DNA of 34,727 nt, taken from Saccharicrinis sp. Lineage in GTDB: Bacteria > Bacteroidota > Bacteroidia > Bacteroidales > Marinilabiliaceae. Positions within the stretch are counted from its first letter, which is position 1; each line of letters opens with the position of its first letter. The stretch is taken from NCBI GenBank assembly GCA_024635555.1, contig JAGXIO010000167.1, forward strand, positions 1 through 34,727. Reading direction: 5' to 3'. The notes under the pieces were generated by a model that was given only the letters and a program-made list of their open reading frames with translations, had not been told where the DNA came from and did no database searches. The position numbers and the translations under genes are program-made. Below are positions 1-7,789 of the stretch, piece after piece.

Positions 1-55
1 ATTGTTGGTCAACAAAACCATTCTATCCTTAAAAAAAACTTTATACATTTGTGGC

Positions 56-688
56 ATGAAAAATATATCAGAAAATATAGCAGAACAATTGCTACAAATT
101 AAGGCAATTAAATTGCAACCTACAAACCCATTTACTTGGGCTTCGGGATGGCATTCGCCCATTTATTGCGACAACAGAAAAACATTATCGTACCCCGAAG
201 TACGTGATTTTATAAAGTTGCAATTTGTCGATTTAGTTAATAAATTATATCCCGATGCGGATGTAATTGCGGGTGTTGCTACCGGGGCTATTGCACAAGG
301 TGCATTGGTGGCCGACGAATTAAAAAAACCATTTGTTTATGTGCGCTCATCACCCAAAGGGCACGGCATGGAAAACCTAATTGAAGGCGATATTGCCCCC
401 GGAAAAAAAGTAGTGGTTATTGAGGATTTGATATCTACTGGTGGAAGCAGCCTGAAAGCAGTGGATGCGCTGCGAGATGCAGGATGTGAAGTACTGGGCA
501 TGGTGGCTATATTTACCTATGGCTTTAAAACTGCCGAAGAAAACTTTGCCAAAAACCAAGTGGAACTGAACACACTTAGTAACTATCAGGCACTTATACA
601 AGTGGCAGCTGCAACCGGCTATGTATCGGCAGAAGATGTAAAAACATTATCGAACTGGAGAATAGACCCTGCCAATTGGGGGAAATAG
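56..688 (+). CDS. pyrE: Orotate phosphoribosyltransferase
   Basis: Cytosolic enzyme of de novo pyrimidine synthesis that joins orotate and PRPP to give orotidine 5'-monophosphate. The 210-residue product has the usual length for the family. The PRPP-binding loop EDLISTGGSS lies at residues 123-132, preceded by a hydrophobic strand (KKVVVI), and the catalytic-loop region KGHGMENLIEG follows a VYVRSSPK strand near residues 95-111. The frame is open up to a TTG at position 2, but the ATG at 56 gives the standard N-terminus, so I chose it. It appears monocistronic or is the last gene of an operon that starts outside the window. The SRPBCC gene follows after 82 bp. Confidence 0.95.
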   Translation: MKNISENIAEQLLQIKAIKLQPTNPFTWASGWHSPIYCDNRKTLSYPEVRDFIKLQFVDLVNKLYPDADVIAGVATGAIAQGALVADELKKPFVYVRSSPKGHGMENLIEGDIAPGKKVVVIEDLISTGGSSLKAVDALRDAGCEVLGMVAIFTYGFKTAEENFAKNQVELNTLSNYQALIQVAAATGYVSAEDVKTLSNWRIDPANWGK

Positions 689-738
689 TCGTTTTTCAGT
701 TAGCCTATTTTAAAAGAAACTGCACAGCAGTTCAATTT

Positions 739-760
739 GTGTAATTCGTGTAATTCGTGG
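739..760 (+). repeat. Short tandem repeat GTGTAATTC x2 plus GTGG
   Basis: Two exact copies of GTGTAATTC are followed by a partial third (GTGG), 10 bp before the ATG of the SRPBCC gene. From memory, such AATTCGTG runs occur in intergenic DNA of many Bacteroidota. I cannot tell whether it has a role in translation or transcription of the next gene. Confidence 0.5.
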
Positions 761-770
761 ACAAAAAAAT

Positions 771-1181
771 ATGACACAATTCGAAAGTGATATAAAAGTT
801 GCCCCGCACAACCAGGAAAAGATATTTTCTTTTATCTCCAACTTTAATAATTTTAAAGATTTGGTTCCACAGGACAAAATAAAAGACTGGGAAAGCACCG
901 AGGATACCTGCCGTTTTAAGGTGGATGGCATTGGCGAAGCTGGGCTTAAAATCATTGAAAAAGAACCGTTCAAAACCGTTAAATTTTCTACAGACGGAAA
1001 AGTACCTTTCAATTTCTTTCTTTGGGTGCAGCTAAAAGAAGTAGCCGATAACGATACCCGTATAAAATTGACCTTAAAAGCCGACTTAAACCCTATGATG
1101 AAAATGATGGTGGCAAAGCCGATAAATAAGTTTTTGAATATGCTGGGCGACTCTATTGCCGGGTATCATTATGAGGAATAA
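771..1181 (+). CDS. SRPBCC (START/polyketide-cyclase-like) family protein
   Basis: A 136-residue cytosolic protein with no signal peptide. The pattern fits a helix-grip SRPBCC fold: an N-terminal strand (FESDIKVAPHNQEKIFSFI), a FNNFKDLVPQDKIKDWE segment that resembles coenzyme-Q-binding/polyketide-cyclase-like small proteins, a central sheet (RFKVDGIGEAGLKIIEKEP), and a long C-terminal helix (MVAKPINKFLNMLGDSIAGY). Such proteins bind hydrophobic ligands. The ligand here is unknown. Small proteins of this type near pyrE and birA are, from memory, a common arrangement in Bacteroidales. It is probably a conserved housekeeping gene of unproven function. Confidence 0.7.
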   Translation: MTQFESDIKVAPHNQEKIFSFISNFNNFKDLVPQDKIKDWESTEDTCRFKVDGIGEAGLKIIEKEPFKTVKFSTDGKVPFNFFLWVQLKEVADNDTRIKLTLKADLNPMMKMMVAKPINKFLNMLGDSIAGYHYEE

Positions 1182-1228
1182 TTGTGCACTTCTAAAAACC
1201 TTTGCCTATAATGTTTTTGCGCACTAAT

Positions 1229-1276
1229 TTTGAAATGACAATATGTTGTACGTATATTTGTACAAATTAAAGTACT
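1229..1276 (+). promoter_or_regulatory. Promoter and operator of the toxin-antitoxin operon
   Basis: A textbook Bacteroidota promoter is visible: TTTG at 1229-1232, a 20-bp spacer, and TATATTTG (TAnnTTTG) at 1253-1260. This predicts a start near 1264 and a leader of about 26 nt before the antitoxin ATG. Three GTAC cores overlap it: TGTACG 1247-1252, TGTACA 1259-1264 (inside the 10-bp palindrome TTTGTACAAA, 1257-1266) and AGTACT 1271-1276. Their centres are exactly 12 bp apart. TGTACA is the known core of the E. coli YefM-YoeB operator, so binding by the encoded complex would block the -7 box and the start site. The operator role is inferred from that match. Confidence 0.75.
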
Positions 1277-1289
1277 AAATATAAAAATC

Positions 1290-1544
1290 ATGCTAACAAC
1301 ATCCATATCAGACTTCAGAAAGAATATCAAAAAATATTTCGATTCAGTTACAGAAGACTTTGAGACACTGATAATTAATCGAGGCAAAGATACAGGTGTG
1401 GTGGTTATTTCACTTGACGAATACAACTCGCTCAATGCAACCCAGCACGAAATGTCTTCAAGGAGTAATGAGCTACGTTTGGATTCGGCTATCGACAAAC
1501 TAAAAAAAGGATCATCATTTGAAAAGGAACTACTCGATGTATAA
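1290..1544 (+). CDS. yefM: Antitoxin, Phd/YefM family
   Basis: An 84-residue antitoxin with the YefM layout: an N-terminal DNA-binding and dimerisation domain (LTTSISDFRKNIKKYFDSV, then the strand ETLIINRGKDTGVVVISLDEYNSL) and a charged, probably flexible C-terminus (AIDKLKKGSSFEKELLD) that would wrap around the toxin. It starts 5 bp upstream of the YoeB-type gene, in the usual antitoxin-first order. It should neutralise the toxin and, alone or in complex, repress the promoter at 1229-1276. The length and the start match the family. The main uncertainty is the subfamily name, not the role. Confidence 0.9.
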   Translation: MLTTSISDFRKNIKKYFDSVTEDFETLIINRGKDTGVVVISLDEYNSLNATQHEMSSRSNELRLDSAIDKLKKGSSFEKELLDV

Positions 1545-1549
1545 TAATT

Positions 1550-1807
1550 ATGAAATATATTTTTGTTGATGATTCATGGGAAGACTACTTGTATTGGCAG
1601 AAAACCAATAAAAAGTACCTTAAAAAAATTAACGATTTGCTAAAAGATATTTCCAGAACCCCTTTTACAGGAATTGGCAAACCCGAACCTCTAAAACATA
1701 AATATTCAGGTTATTGGTCTCGAAAAATCGATAAAGAACACCGATTAATTTATACCGTAAAAGAAAATGAAATTCACATTGCTAAATGTCGCTTCCATTA
1801 TGAGTAG
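1550..1807 (+). CDS. yoeB: Toxin, Txe/YoeB family mRNA interferase
   Basis: An 85-residue RelE-superfamily toxin that, by family, binds the ribosomal A site and cleaves mRNA there. All the residues known to be catalytic in E. coli YoeB occur at the same numbers: Glu46 (in GKPEPLKH), Arg65 (KEHRLIYTV), and the C-terminal His83 and Tyr84 (CRFHYE). The core FTGIGKPEPLKHKYSGYWSRKI is characteristic of the family. It appears intact, so the system is probably active. It follows the antitoxin by 5 bp and shares its operon. Together the two genes form a compact module of about 0.6 kb between the SRPBCC gene and birA. Confidence 0.93.
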   Translation: MKYIFVDDSWEDYLYWQKTNKKYLKKINDLLKDISRTPFTGIGKPEPLKHKYSGYWSRKIDKEHRLIYTVKENEIHIAKCRFHYE

Positions 1808-1832
1808 TTAAATGGATAGCACCCTTTATTAT

Positions 1833-2594
1833 TCAGTTATCACTCTCCCTAACCACAAACTCCACTTCTTTAAAAGCATAGCTCCGCCTTTCGCCTTTGT
1901 CGGTTATTAACTCTAAATGTCCGTATGGGCTAATACCGATAATTGATGCATTAAACTCACCATTTCCATCTTTATATCGATGAAAGCCATCTTTCCGATA
2001 CAGCTTACCTAAGTACATATCGTCAAGCGCATGGGCATTCGAACTCTTCAATACATCAATATACTTTTCTAAGCCTTGTAATATCTGCGTTATAAGCTTA
2101 TCTAACTCAATCTCATAACCAGTAATCGTTTTTAAGGATATGGGATTGGGTGCATCGCTCACGAAAACAGTTTGATTAACATTAATACCTATTCCAATAA
2201 TGCAGGAGCTAATCACATCTCGGTTAAGGGCATTCTCAATTAAAATCCCACCTATTTTTTTGTCCTTAAAATAAATGTCGTTTGGCCATTTTATTGAAAA
2301 CCCATGTTCATACTCTTTTAAAACATCCAAAATACCAAGAGACACCGCTTTTGAAATCAGGAACTGTTCGTGTATTTGAATATATACTGGTTTTAGCAAC
2401 AGGCTAAAGGTGAGATTTTTATGTGGCTCACTTTCCCAATGGTTGCCGACTTGCCCCTTACCTGCCGTTTGACTGCTGCACACCACAACGGTGTATTCGT
2501 CCAAAGATTCCTTTTGGTGCAGCCATTTAAGTGTCTGGTTAGTCGATGCCAGTCCGGGGAACCGCAATAGGTTATAATTATTCTTTAATGACAT
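1833..2594 (-). CDS. birA: Biotin--[acetyl-CoA-carboxylase] ligase
   Basis: Cytosolic enzyme that activates biotin as biotinyl-5'-AMP and transfers it to the lysine of the biotin carboxyl carrier protein. The product has 253 residues. The nucleotide and biotin loop GKGQVGNHW is at 45-53, KWPND at 102-106 and GGILIE at 115-120. The protein begins almost directly with the catalytic domain (SLKNNYNLLRFPGLASTNQ), with no N-terminal helix-turn-helix, so it is a monofunctional class I enzyme and not a BirA repressor. A C-terminal SH3-like segment (NASIIGISPYGHLELITDKG) is present. It is divergent from rsfS, and 163 bp separate the two starts. It is convergent with the toxin gene, whose stop is 25 bp from its own. 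Confidence 0.94.
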   Translation of the reverse strand: MSLKNNYNLLRFPGLASTNQTLKWLHQKESLDEYTVVVCSSQTAGKGQVGNHWESEPHKNLTFSLLLKPVYIQIHEQFLISKAVSLGILDVLKEYEHGFSIKWPNDIYFKDKKIGGILIENALNRDVISSCIIGIGINVNQTVFVSDAPNPISLKTITGYEIELDKLITQILQGLEKYIDVLKSSNAHALDDMYLGKLYRKDGFHRYKDGNGEFNASIIGISPYGHLELITDKGERRSYAFKEVEFVVRESDN

Positions 2595-2687
2595 TCTTTA
2601 CTGTATAGTTGCGCCAATATGTCACCATGGCAGGTGCTTATAATTCGTCAACAAAAGTAGTTAGTAAAAGCGAATATAAAAATGTGG

Positions 2688-2695
2688 TATCTTTG
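2688..2695 (+). promoter_or_regulatory. Candidate -7 box (TATCTTTG) of the rsfS-ftsH-cdsA operon
   Basis: TATCTTTG matches the Bacteroidota -7 consensus TAnnTTTG exactly and sits in the 163-bp divergent region between birA and rsfS. The predicted start is near 2699, about 60 nt before the rsfS ATG. The -33 element is weak (TTAG near 2661-2664). Confidence 0.55.
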
Positions 2696-2757
2696 TGTTT
2701 TTGTAGTAAATTAGCGGATTCAAAAACAAAACATAATTGTAAAGAGTTACAAAATTA

Positions 2758-3132
2758 ATGATAAAACAAGAAGACAATCAAACTGAACAATTGGTAGATG
2801 CGGTTGTTGGTGGTATTCAAGAGCAGAAGGGCACAAATATTGCAATCCTCGACATGCGAAAAATTGATGGCGGCATTTGCGATTTTTTTATCATCTGCGA
2901 CGGTAGCAGCAACACCCACGTAGATGCCATTAGTAATTCAGTTTCTGTTTACGTGGGCAAAAAGCTGGATGATAAACCACATCACATCGAGGGAAGAAGA
3001 AATGCCGAATGGGTTTTAGTGGATTATGTGGACGTAGTTGTTCATATTTTTCAACGACCAATACGGGCTTTTTATAACCTAGAAGGTTTATGGGCAGATG
3101 CCAAACGTACAGACATCGAAAATTTATTTTAG
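2758..3132 (+). CDS. rsfS: Ribosome silencing factor RsfS (YbeB/Iojap family)
   Basis: A 124-residue protein of the family that binds ribosomal protein uL14 (L14) and prevents joining of the subunits when nutrients are short. Family signatures are clear: the ILDMRKIDGGICDFFIICDGSS segment (usual form D-x-R-x3-x2-D-x-FVI-x-T/D-G-x-S) at residues 31-51, the basic stretch near KPHHIEGRRNAEWVLVDY, and VVVHIFQRPIRAFYNLEGLW near the C-terminus, which corresponds to the conserved VHVF...R-x-FY-x-LE-x-LW ending. It is the first gene of a tight run with ftsH (22 bp after) and cdsA, an order common in Bacteroidales. Confidence 0.93.
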   Translation: MIKQEDNQTEQLVDAVVGGIQEQKGTNIAILDMRKIDGGICDFFIICDGSSNTHVDAISNSVSVYVGKKLDDKPHHIEGRRNAEWVLVDYVDVVVHIFQRPIRAFYNLEGLWADAKRTDIENLF

Positions 3133-3154
3133 TAAGTTATTTATTTTTTTCCGA

Positions 3155-5209
3155 ATGAGCGAAGAGCAAAAACAAAAAAACGAACCTGTTAATCAGGGAG
3201 GAAACAATACAAATCCTAAGTTTCCAAAGTTTAATGGGTATTGGATATACGGCATCATCTTACTTTTATTGATTTCATTTTTTATGGTGAAACAAGAGGG
3301 TGTAGTGAAAAAAATGCCCTACAGTAAGTTTATCGAAAAAGTATTGCCTTCGGGCGATATTGAGATGCTGACGGTTATCACCAATGAAAATGCATTGGAG
3401 GTTGTCATCAAAAAGAGTCAACTCGAAAACTACAAGGACGATTTTGGGGATACCTATGCTACTTTAACCGAAGGTACACCTCATTTTTCTGTTAAGGTTC
3501 CATCCATCGACAGCTTTGTAGAAGACCTACGACGTGTAGAACAGAGCCAAAACATTTCCATCCCCAACAACTACGAACAGCGATCGAATTATTTTAACGA
3601 GATATTGGGCTTTTTATGGCCACTGTTGCTATTACTCATTATTTGGGTATTTATTTTCCGCAAAATGGGGGCGCAAGGTGGCGGTGGCGGAGCAGGTAAC
3701 ATTTTTAATGTAGGTAAATCCCGCGCCAAAATCTTTGACAAAGAATCAGAGATTAAAGTCAACTTTACCGATGTGGCGGGTCTGGCCGAAGCAAAACAGG
3801 AATTGGAGGAGATTGTAGATTTCTTAAAAAAACCCGAAAAATTCACCAACCTAGGCGGTAAAATACCTAAGGGAGCCCTTTTGGTAGGCCCTCCCGGAAC
3901 CGGAAAAACCTTATTGGCCAAAGCCATTGCCGGCGAAGCCAATGTTCCTTTCTTCAGCATGTCGGGTTCCGATTTTGTGGAGATGTTTGTGGGTGTAGGC
4001 GCCTCACGGGTGCGCGACCTGTTTAAAAAAGCCAAGGAAAAAGCACCTTGTATCGTGTTTATTGACGAGATTGACGCCATAGGGCGTGCTCGTGGCAAAA
4101 ACCCCAACATGGGCGGTAACGACGAACGCGAAAATACACTAAATCAACTATTAACAGAGATGGACGGCTTTGGTACCAACTCGGGTGTTATACTGTTAGC
4201 AGCCACCAACCGTGCCGATATTTTGGATAGAGCCTTAATGAGGGCAGGCCGTTTTGACCGACAAATCCATGTGGAGCTGCCTGACATTATAGAGCGCAAA
4301 CAGATTTTTGAAGTACACTTGCGCCCTATTAAATTGAGCAAGGAGGTTAAAGCATCGTTTTTGGCCAAGCAAACACCCGGATTTTCGGGAGCCGACATTG
4401 CCAATGTATGCAACGAAGCTGCACTGATAGCCGCACGAGGAGATAAAAGTATTGTTGAAAAAGACGACTTTTTAAATGCCGTGGACAGGATAGTAGGCGG
4501 ACTGGAAAAAAAGAACAAAATCATATCTAAGGACGAGAAAAAAGCCATCGCCTATCATGAGGCGGGTCATGCTGTAACAAGTTGGCTATTGGAATATGCG
4601 CACCCTTTGGTAAAAGTAACTATAGTGCCTAGGGGTAAAGCACTAGGAGCTGCTTGGTACCTTCCAGAAGAGCGCCAATTAACCACAACAGAACAGATAT
4701 TAGACGAAATGTGCTCGGCCTTAGCAGGTAGGGCAGCTGAACAATTGGAGTTTGGCAAAATATCCACTGGTGCACTTAACGACCTGGAAAAAGTGACCAA
4801 GCAAGCCTACGCCATGGTAACTTATTACGGTATGGGTAAAAAATTGGGCAATGTGAGTTATTATGATTCGAGCGGTCAAAACGAATATGGCTTTACAAAA
4901 CCTTACAGCGAAGATACCGCTCAGGCGATAGACCATGAGGTGTCCGAAATTATTGAAGCACAATACCAACGCGCCAAGAAATTACTTATCGAAAACAAAG
5001 ATAAACATGCTCAATTGGCTAATCTTCTTTTAGAACGCGAAGTTATATTTAGCGAAGATTTGGAAGCTATTTTTGGAAAACGGATGAGCAAGCATATTAT
5101 TCAGTTTGACGAGAATGGCAGTGAAAAAAATCCATTTGAAGATGAGGATGATGACACCAAAGCTGACGAGACAGCAAAAACAGCAGAGACAGGAAACAAA
5201 AAACAGTAG
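3155..5209 (+). CDS. ftsH: ATP-dependent zinc metalloprotease FtsH
   Basis: Inner-membrane AAA+ protease that extracts and degrades membrane and cytosolic proteins. The ATG at 3155 (MSEEQKQK) gives 684 residues. An upstream in-frame ATG at 3098 overlaps rsfS and encodes an unlikely extension. In order: a charged N-terminus, a first membrane helix (about residues 28-45), a periplasmic domain, a second helix near 153-172, Walker A GPPGTGKT at 245-252, Walker B with Asp304-Glu305 ([11 protein letters not shown]), the second region of homology ([19 protein letters not shown]), and a zinc site HEAGH at 468-472 with Asp543 (LNDLEK) as the likely third ligand. The tail is acidic and low in complexity ([16 protein letters not shown]). 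All catalytic residues are present. Confidence 0.97.
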   Translation: MSEEQKQKNEPVNQGGNNTNPKFPKFNGYWIYGIILLLLISFFMVKQEGVVKKMPYSKFIEKVLPSGDIEMLTVITNENALEVVIKKSQLENYKDDFGDTYATLTEGTPHFSVKVPSIDSFVEDLRRVEQSQNISIPNNYEQRSNYFNEILGFLWPLLLLLIIWVFIFRKMGAQGGGGGAGNIFNVGKSRAKIFDKESEIKVNFTDVAGLAEAKQELEEIVDFLKKPEKFTNLGGKIPKGALLVGPPGTGKTLLAKAIAGEANVPFFSMSGSDFVEMFVGVGASRVRDLFKKAKEKAPCIVFIDEIDAIGRARGKNPNMGGNDERENTLNQLLTEMDGFGTNSGVILLAATNRADILDRALMRAGRFDRQIHVELPDIIERKQIFEVHLRPIKLSKEVKASFLAKQTPGFSGADIANVCNEAALIAARGDKSIVEKDDFLNAVDRIVGGLEKKNKIISKDEKKAIAYHEAGHAVTSWLLEYAHPLVKVTIVPRGKALGAAWYLPEERQLTTTEQILDEMCSALAGRAAEQLEFGKISTGALNDLEKVTKQAYAMVTYYGMGKKLGNVSYYDSSGQNEYGFTKPYSEDTAQAIDHEVSEIIEAQYQRAKKLLIENKDKHAQLANLLLEREVIFSEDLEAIFGKRMSKHIIQFDENGSEKNPFEDEDDDTKADETAKTAETGNKKQ

Positions 5210-5215
5210 TTATAG

Positions 5216-6028
5216 ATGAGTAATTTTTGGCAACGTGCCCTAACAGGTCTCCTATTTGTTATCGTAATTGCGGGTGGAATTTACTATCATCCATTTTCAT
5301 ATTTTGCAATTTTCTTTTTGGTTATTATAGCCGGGGTATATGAACTAAACAAGTTTTTAGCTAAAGCCGATATAAAAATCGACTTCTTTACTGCCTTGGC
5401 GATAGCAATTTTTGCCTATGTATCCTCGTTTCTGGTTCAATCCGGCATATCGGAGCCCTCTATTTATTATATATTAATACCGTTGGTTTCTATTCTGTTT
5501 GTACGGGAATTATTTAAGGAAATTAATACACCTTTTACCAATATCGGAACCGGACTACTTTGTGCTCTGTATATTGGTGCTCCCTTTGCTTTAATGCACA
5601 ATTTGGCTTTTTACCAAGGTAGCTATAACTACCAATTGCCTTTATCGGTATTTATTTTAGTTTGGATAAACGATACTGGTGCATATTTAACTGGCGTAAG
5701 CATTGGTAGACATAAGTTTTTTAAGCGTATATCGCCTAAAAAAACATGGGAAGGTACGATTGGTGGTTTTGTTATCACCTTAATCGCCGCCTATGTTATT
5801 TCCTTATTCTGGAATGATTTGCACTGGACACAATGGATTATTTTTGGTGGTATTATTTCTATCATGGCAGTTTTGGGCGACCTTATCGAGTCGATGTTTA
5901 AACGCTGTATCAACATAAAGGACTCCGGTTCATTTTTTCCTGGGCACGGCGGACTGTTAGACCGTTTTGATGCGGTAATATTTGCCCTACCCATGGCCGT
6001 ATTTTATATTGAACTATTTGTAAAGTAA
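5216..6028 (+). CDS. cdsA: Phosphatidate cytidylyltransferase
   Basis: Integral membrane enzyme that makes CDP-diacylglycerol from phosphatidate and CTP, the precursor of phosphatidylethanolamine, phosphatidylglycerol and cardiolipin. The product has 270 residues and several membrane helices from residue 10 onward. SPKKTWEGTIGGF and the CDS signature (S-M-F-K-R-x4-KD-x-G-x2-FPGHGG-x-LDRFD) near residues 226-252 are complete. It starts 6 bp after the ftsH stop, so it is almost certainly cotranscribed with rsfS and ftsH. A strong hairpin follows at 6066-6105. Confidence 0.96.
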   Translation: MSNFWQRALTGLLFVIVIAGGIYYHPFSYFAIFFLVIIAGVYELNKFLAKADIKIDFFTALAIAIFAYVSSFLVQSGISEPSIYYILIPLVSILFVRELFKEINTPFTNIGTGLLCALYIGAPFALMHNLAFYQGSYNYQLPLSVFILVWINDTGAYLTGVSIGRHKFFKRISPKKTWEGTIGGFVITLIAAYVISLFWNDLHWTQWIIFGGIISIMAVLGDLIESMFKRCINIKDSGSFFPGHGGLLDRFDAVIFALPMAVFYIELFVK

Positions 6029-6063
6029 ATAAAATATTTTACCCGTTAGATATAAATCAGTAA

Positions 6064-6107
6064 AGCACCAAACCCTGTTCAACTAAGGTCGAACAGGGTT
6101 TGGTGTT
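6064..6107 (+). terminator. Terminator-like hairpin after cdsA
   Basis: The 15-bp arm CACCAAACCCTGTTC (6066-6080) pairs perfectly with GAACAGGGTTTGGTG (6091-6105) around a 10-nt loop. A short T-rich stretch follows. It probably ends the rsfS-ftsH-cdsA transcript. The rest of the 307-bp gap before the helicase gene has no convincing gene. Confidence 0.8.
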
Positions 6108-6338
6108 AATTGATATCAGGTGTTTTAAACATACAGCTTTGCCCATTTTGCAAGCTTAAGTTCATGCTGGTTTAAAATTAAGTTTCTGAAAAAAAACAGC
6201 ATGTCACATTAACCGTTTACCCTGATTAGTTCAGTAGCTAACGCTGAAGGATGTTTGGTAAGCCCATAATTTTATGGATAAGACACCTTCTGTGAAGGTA
6301 AAAGGTAAAATTGTGCATCAATACCAATTTCTTGGATG

Positions 6339-6346
6339 TATCTTTG
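6339..6346 (+). promoter_or_regulatory. Candidate -7 box immediately before the helicase start
   Basis: TATCTTTG is an exact TAnnTTTG match ending 4 bp before the ATG at 6351. If used, transcription would begin at about 6350-6351, giving a leaderless mRNA and excluding the upstream ATG at 6336, which overlaps the box. The -33 element is poor: the nearest TTG, at 6311-6313, gives a 25-bp spacer, longer than usual. Confidence 0.4.
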
Positions 6347-6350
6347 CAGC

Positions 6351-7667
6351 ATGCACAAAAACAGAAAACAATATTTGGATAAGCTGGGCATTTCCACCCT
6401 TAATCCCATGCAAACGAAGGCCATTGCAGCCATCGAACAAAACAAAGACCTTGTATTATTGGCTCCAACAGGCTCGGGCAAAACATTGGCATTTCTTCTC
6501 CCCTTGCTGGATAAGCTGCGGCTTGATGTGCAACAAACACAGGTGCTCATATTGGCTCCGGCACGCGAATTAGCGCTACAACTGGAGCAGGTGATAAAAA
6601 GTTTGGGATCGGACTGTAAAACACTATGTTGTTACGGTGGACATTTGATACAAACGGAGCGGAACAGCTTAAAACATCCACCCCACATTATAGTGGGAAC
6701 GCCCGGCAGGATTGCCGATCACGTGAGACGCGGACATATCTGCACAAATAACATCAAGTACCTGGTTTTAGATGAGTTTGACAAAGCATTGGAACTGGGA
6801 TTCCAGAGCGAGATGCAAGATATTATCAGTGAGCTTGGTGCAGCAGAGCAACGCATACTCACCTCGGCTACTAATATGGACGAGATACCAACTTTTGTGC
6901 GTATGAAAGGCTATGAGACGTTGAACTTTATCCCCGACAACCAGATTCAGGAAAACTTAACGTTGAAGGGAGTACGGGCAGAAGCCAAAGATAAGCTGGA
7001 TGCCTTTTTTAAATTGGCCTGCATGCTGGGAAATGAACCTATGGTAGTTTTTGTGAACCATCGCGAGGCAGCCGAAAGGATAAGTGCCCATTTAAATGAT
7101 ATGGGTCTGGCCCACGACACATTCCATGGCGGATTGAAACAGGAGGACAGGGAGAAGGCACTTATTAAATTCAGGAATGGCAGCCACCATATATTGTTGA
7201 CCACTGATTTGGCATCAAGGGGCTTAGACATCCCCGATATCAAATATGTAATTCACTATCATCTACCCAACCAAAAAGAAGCATTTATCCATCGTAACGG
7301 TCGCACAGCACGCATGAAGTCTTCAGGCATAGCCTATCTGATTTTTGCTCATGACGAACCCATACCCGAATATATTGAAGATAGCTTTACTTTTGAAATA
7401 CTAACCGACGATTCTCCTCTGCCCACACTACCCGATTGGCAAACGATATATGTGGATCATGGTAAAAAGGACAAAATTAACAAAGTAGATATTGTTGGCC
7501 TTTTTATGAAAAAGGGTAATCTGCAAAAAGAAGATATCGGCCTTATTGATGTATTAGATTATTCATCGTTTGTGGCCGTGCAACGCGATAAAGTAAAACC
7601 ACTCATTAATTTGTTGCAAAACGAACGGATTAAAGGTAAAAAATTGAGGATTATGGTTTCGACGTGA
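6351..7667 (+). CDS. DEAD-box RNA helicase with DbpA-type C-terminal RNA-binding domain
   Basis: ATP-dependent RNA helicase, probably acting in ribosome assembly. All helicase motifs appear in order: Q motif (LGISTLNPMQ), motif I APTGSGKT, Ia APARELALQ, Ib GTPGR, motif II as DEFD in place of DEAD, motif III SAT, motif V TTDLASRGLDIP and motif VI HRNGRTARM. The C-terminal 70 residues (KKDKINKVDIVGLF, IGLIDVLDYSSFVAV, IKGKKLRIMV) fit the DbpA/CsdA RNA-binding domain, which in E. coli DbpA recognises a 23S rRNA hairpin. The frame also has an ATG at 6336. I prefer 6351 (MHKNRKQYLDKLGI) because a -7 box overlaps the first. That start gives 438 residues. Confidence 0.92.
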   Translation: MHKNRKQYLDKLGISTLNPMQTKAIAAIEQNKDLVLLAPTGSGKTLAFLLPLLDKLRLDVQQTQVLILAPARELALQLEQVIKSLGSDCKTLCCYGGHLIQTERNSLKHPPHIIVGTPGRIADHVRRGHICTNNIKYLVLDEFDKALELGFQSEMQDIISELGAAEQRILTSATNMDEIPTFVRMKGYETLNFIPDNQIQENLTLKGVRAEAKDKLDAFFKLACMLGNEPMVVFVNHREAAERISAHLNDMGLAHDTFHGGLKQEDREKALIKFRNGSHHILLTTDLASRGLDIPDIKYVIHYHLPNQKEAFIHRNGRTARMKSSGIAYLIFAHDEPIPEYIEDSFTFEILTDDSPLPTLPDWQTIYVDHGKKDKINKVDIVGLFMKKGNLQKEDIGLIDVLDYSSFVAVQRDKVKPLINLLQNERIKGKKLRIMVST

Positions 7668-7676
7668 GTAGGTTAA

Positions 7677-7789
7677 GGGCAAGGGGCAAGGGGCAAGGGG
7701 CAAGGAGCAAAGGAGCAAGGAGCATGGGGCAAGGAGCAAGGAGCAAAGGAGCAAGGAGCAAGGAGCATGGGGCAAGGGGCAAAGGAGCG
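7677..7789 (+). repeat. 7-bp minisatellite (GGGCAAG / GAGCAAG)
   Basis: Fifteen consecutive units and a partial sixteenth begin 9 bp after the helicase stop codon. The types are GGGCAAG, GAGCAAG, GAGCATG and the 8-bp forms GAGCAAAG and GGGCAAAG. A higher-order order is visible: GAGCAAAG, one or two GAGCAAG, GAGCATG, GGGCAAG occurs twice (7705-7733 and 7741-7776). Every unit keeps GC followed by purines, so the plus strand is almost pure purine with one C (and a few T) per unit. There are no spacers, so it is not a CRISPR array. Confidence 0.95.

Noticed and set aside
3589-4110. 173-residue open frame on the minus strand, opposite ftsH
   Set aside because: It lies entirely within the highly conserved ftsH frame, and its product has no recognisable domain. 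It is a shadow caused by codon composition.
6274-6573. 99-residue plus-strand frame overlapping the helicase start
   Set aside because: The helicase frame carries the Q motif and motif I here, and the other frame shows only scrambled residues.
7563-7775. 70-residue minus-strand frame across the minisatellite
   Set aside because: The translation is a Leu/Cys/Ser/Pro repeat generated by the 7-bp units, without a start context or homology.
7677-7789. Possible CRISPR array
   Set aside because: Units are 7-8 bp and follow each other directly. There are no spacers and no cas genes.
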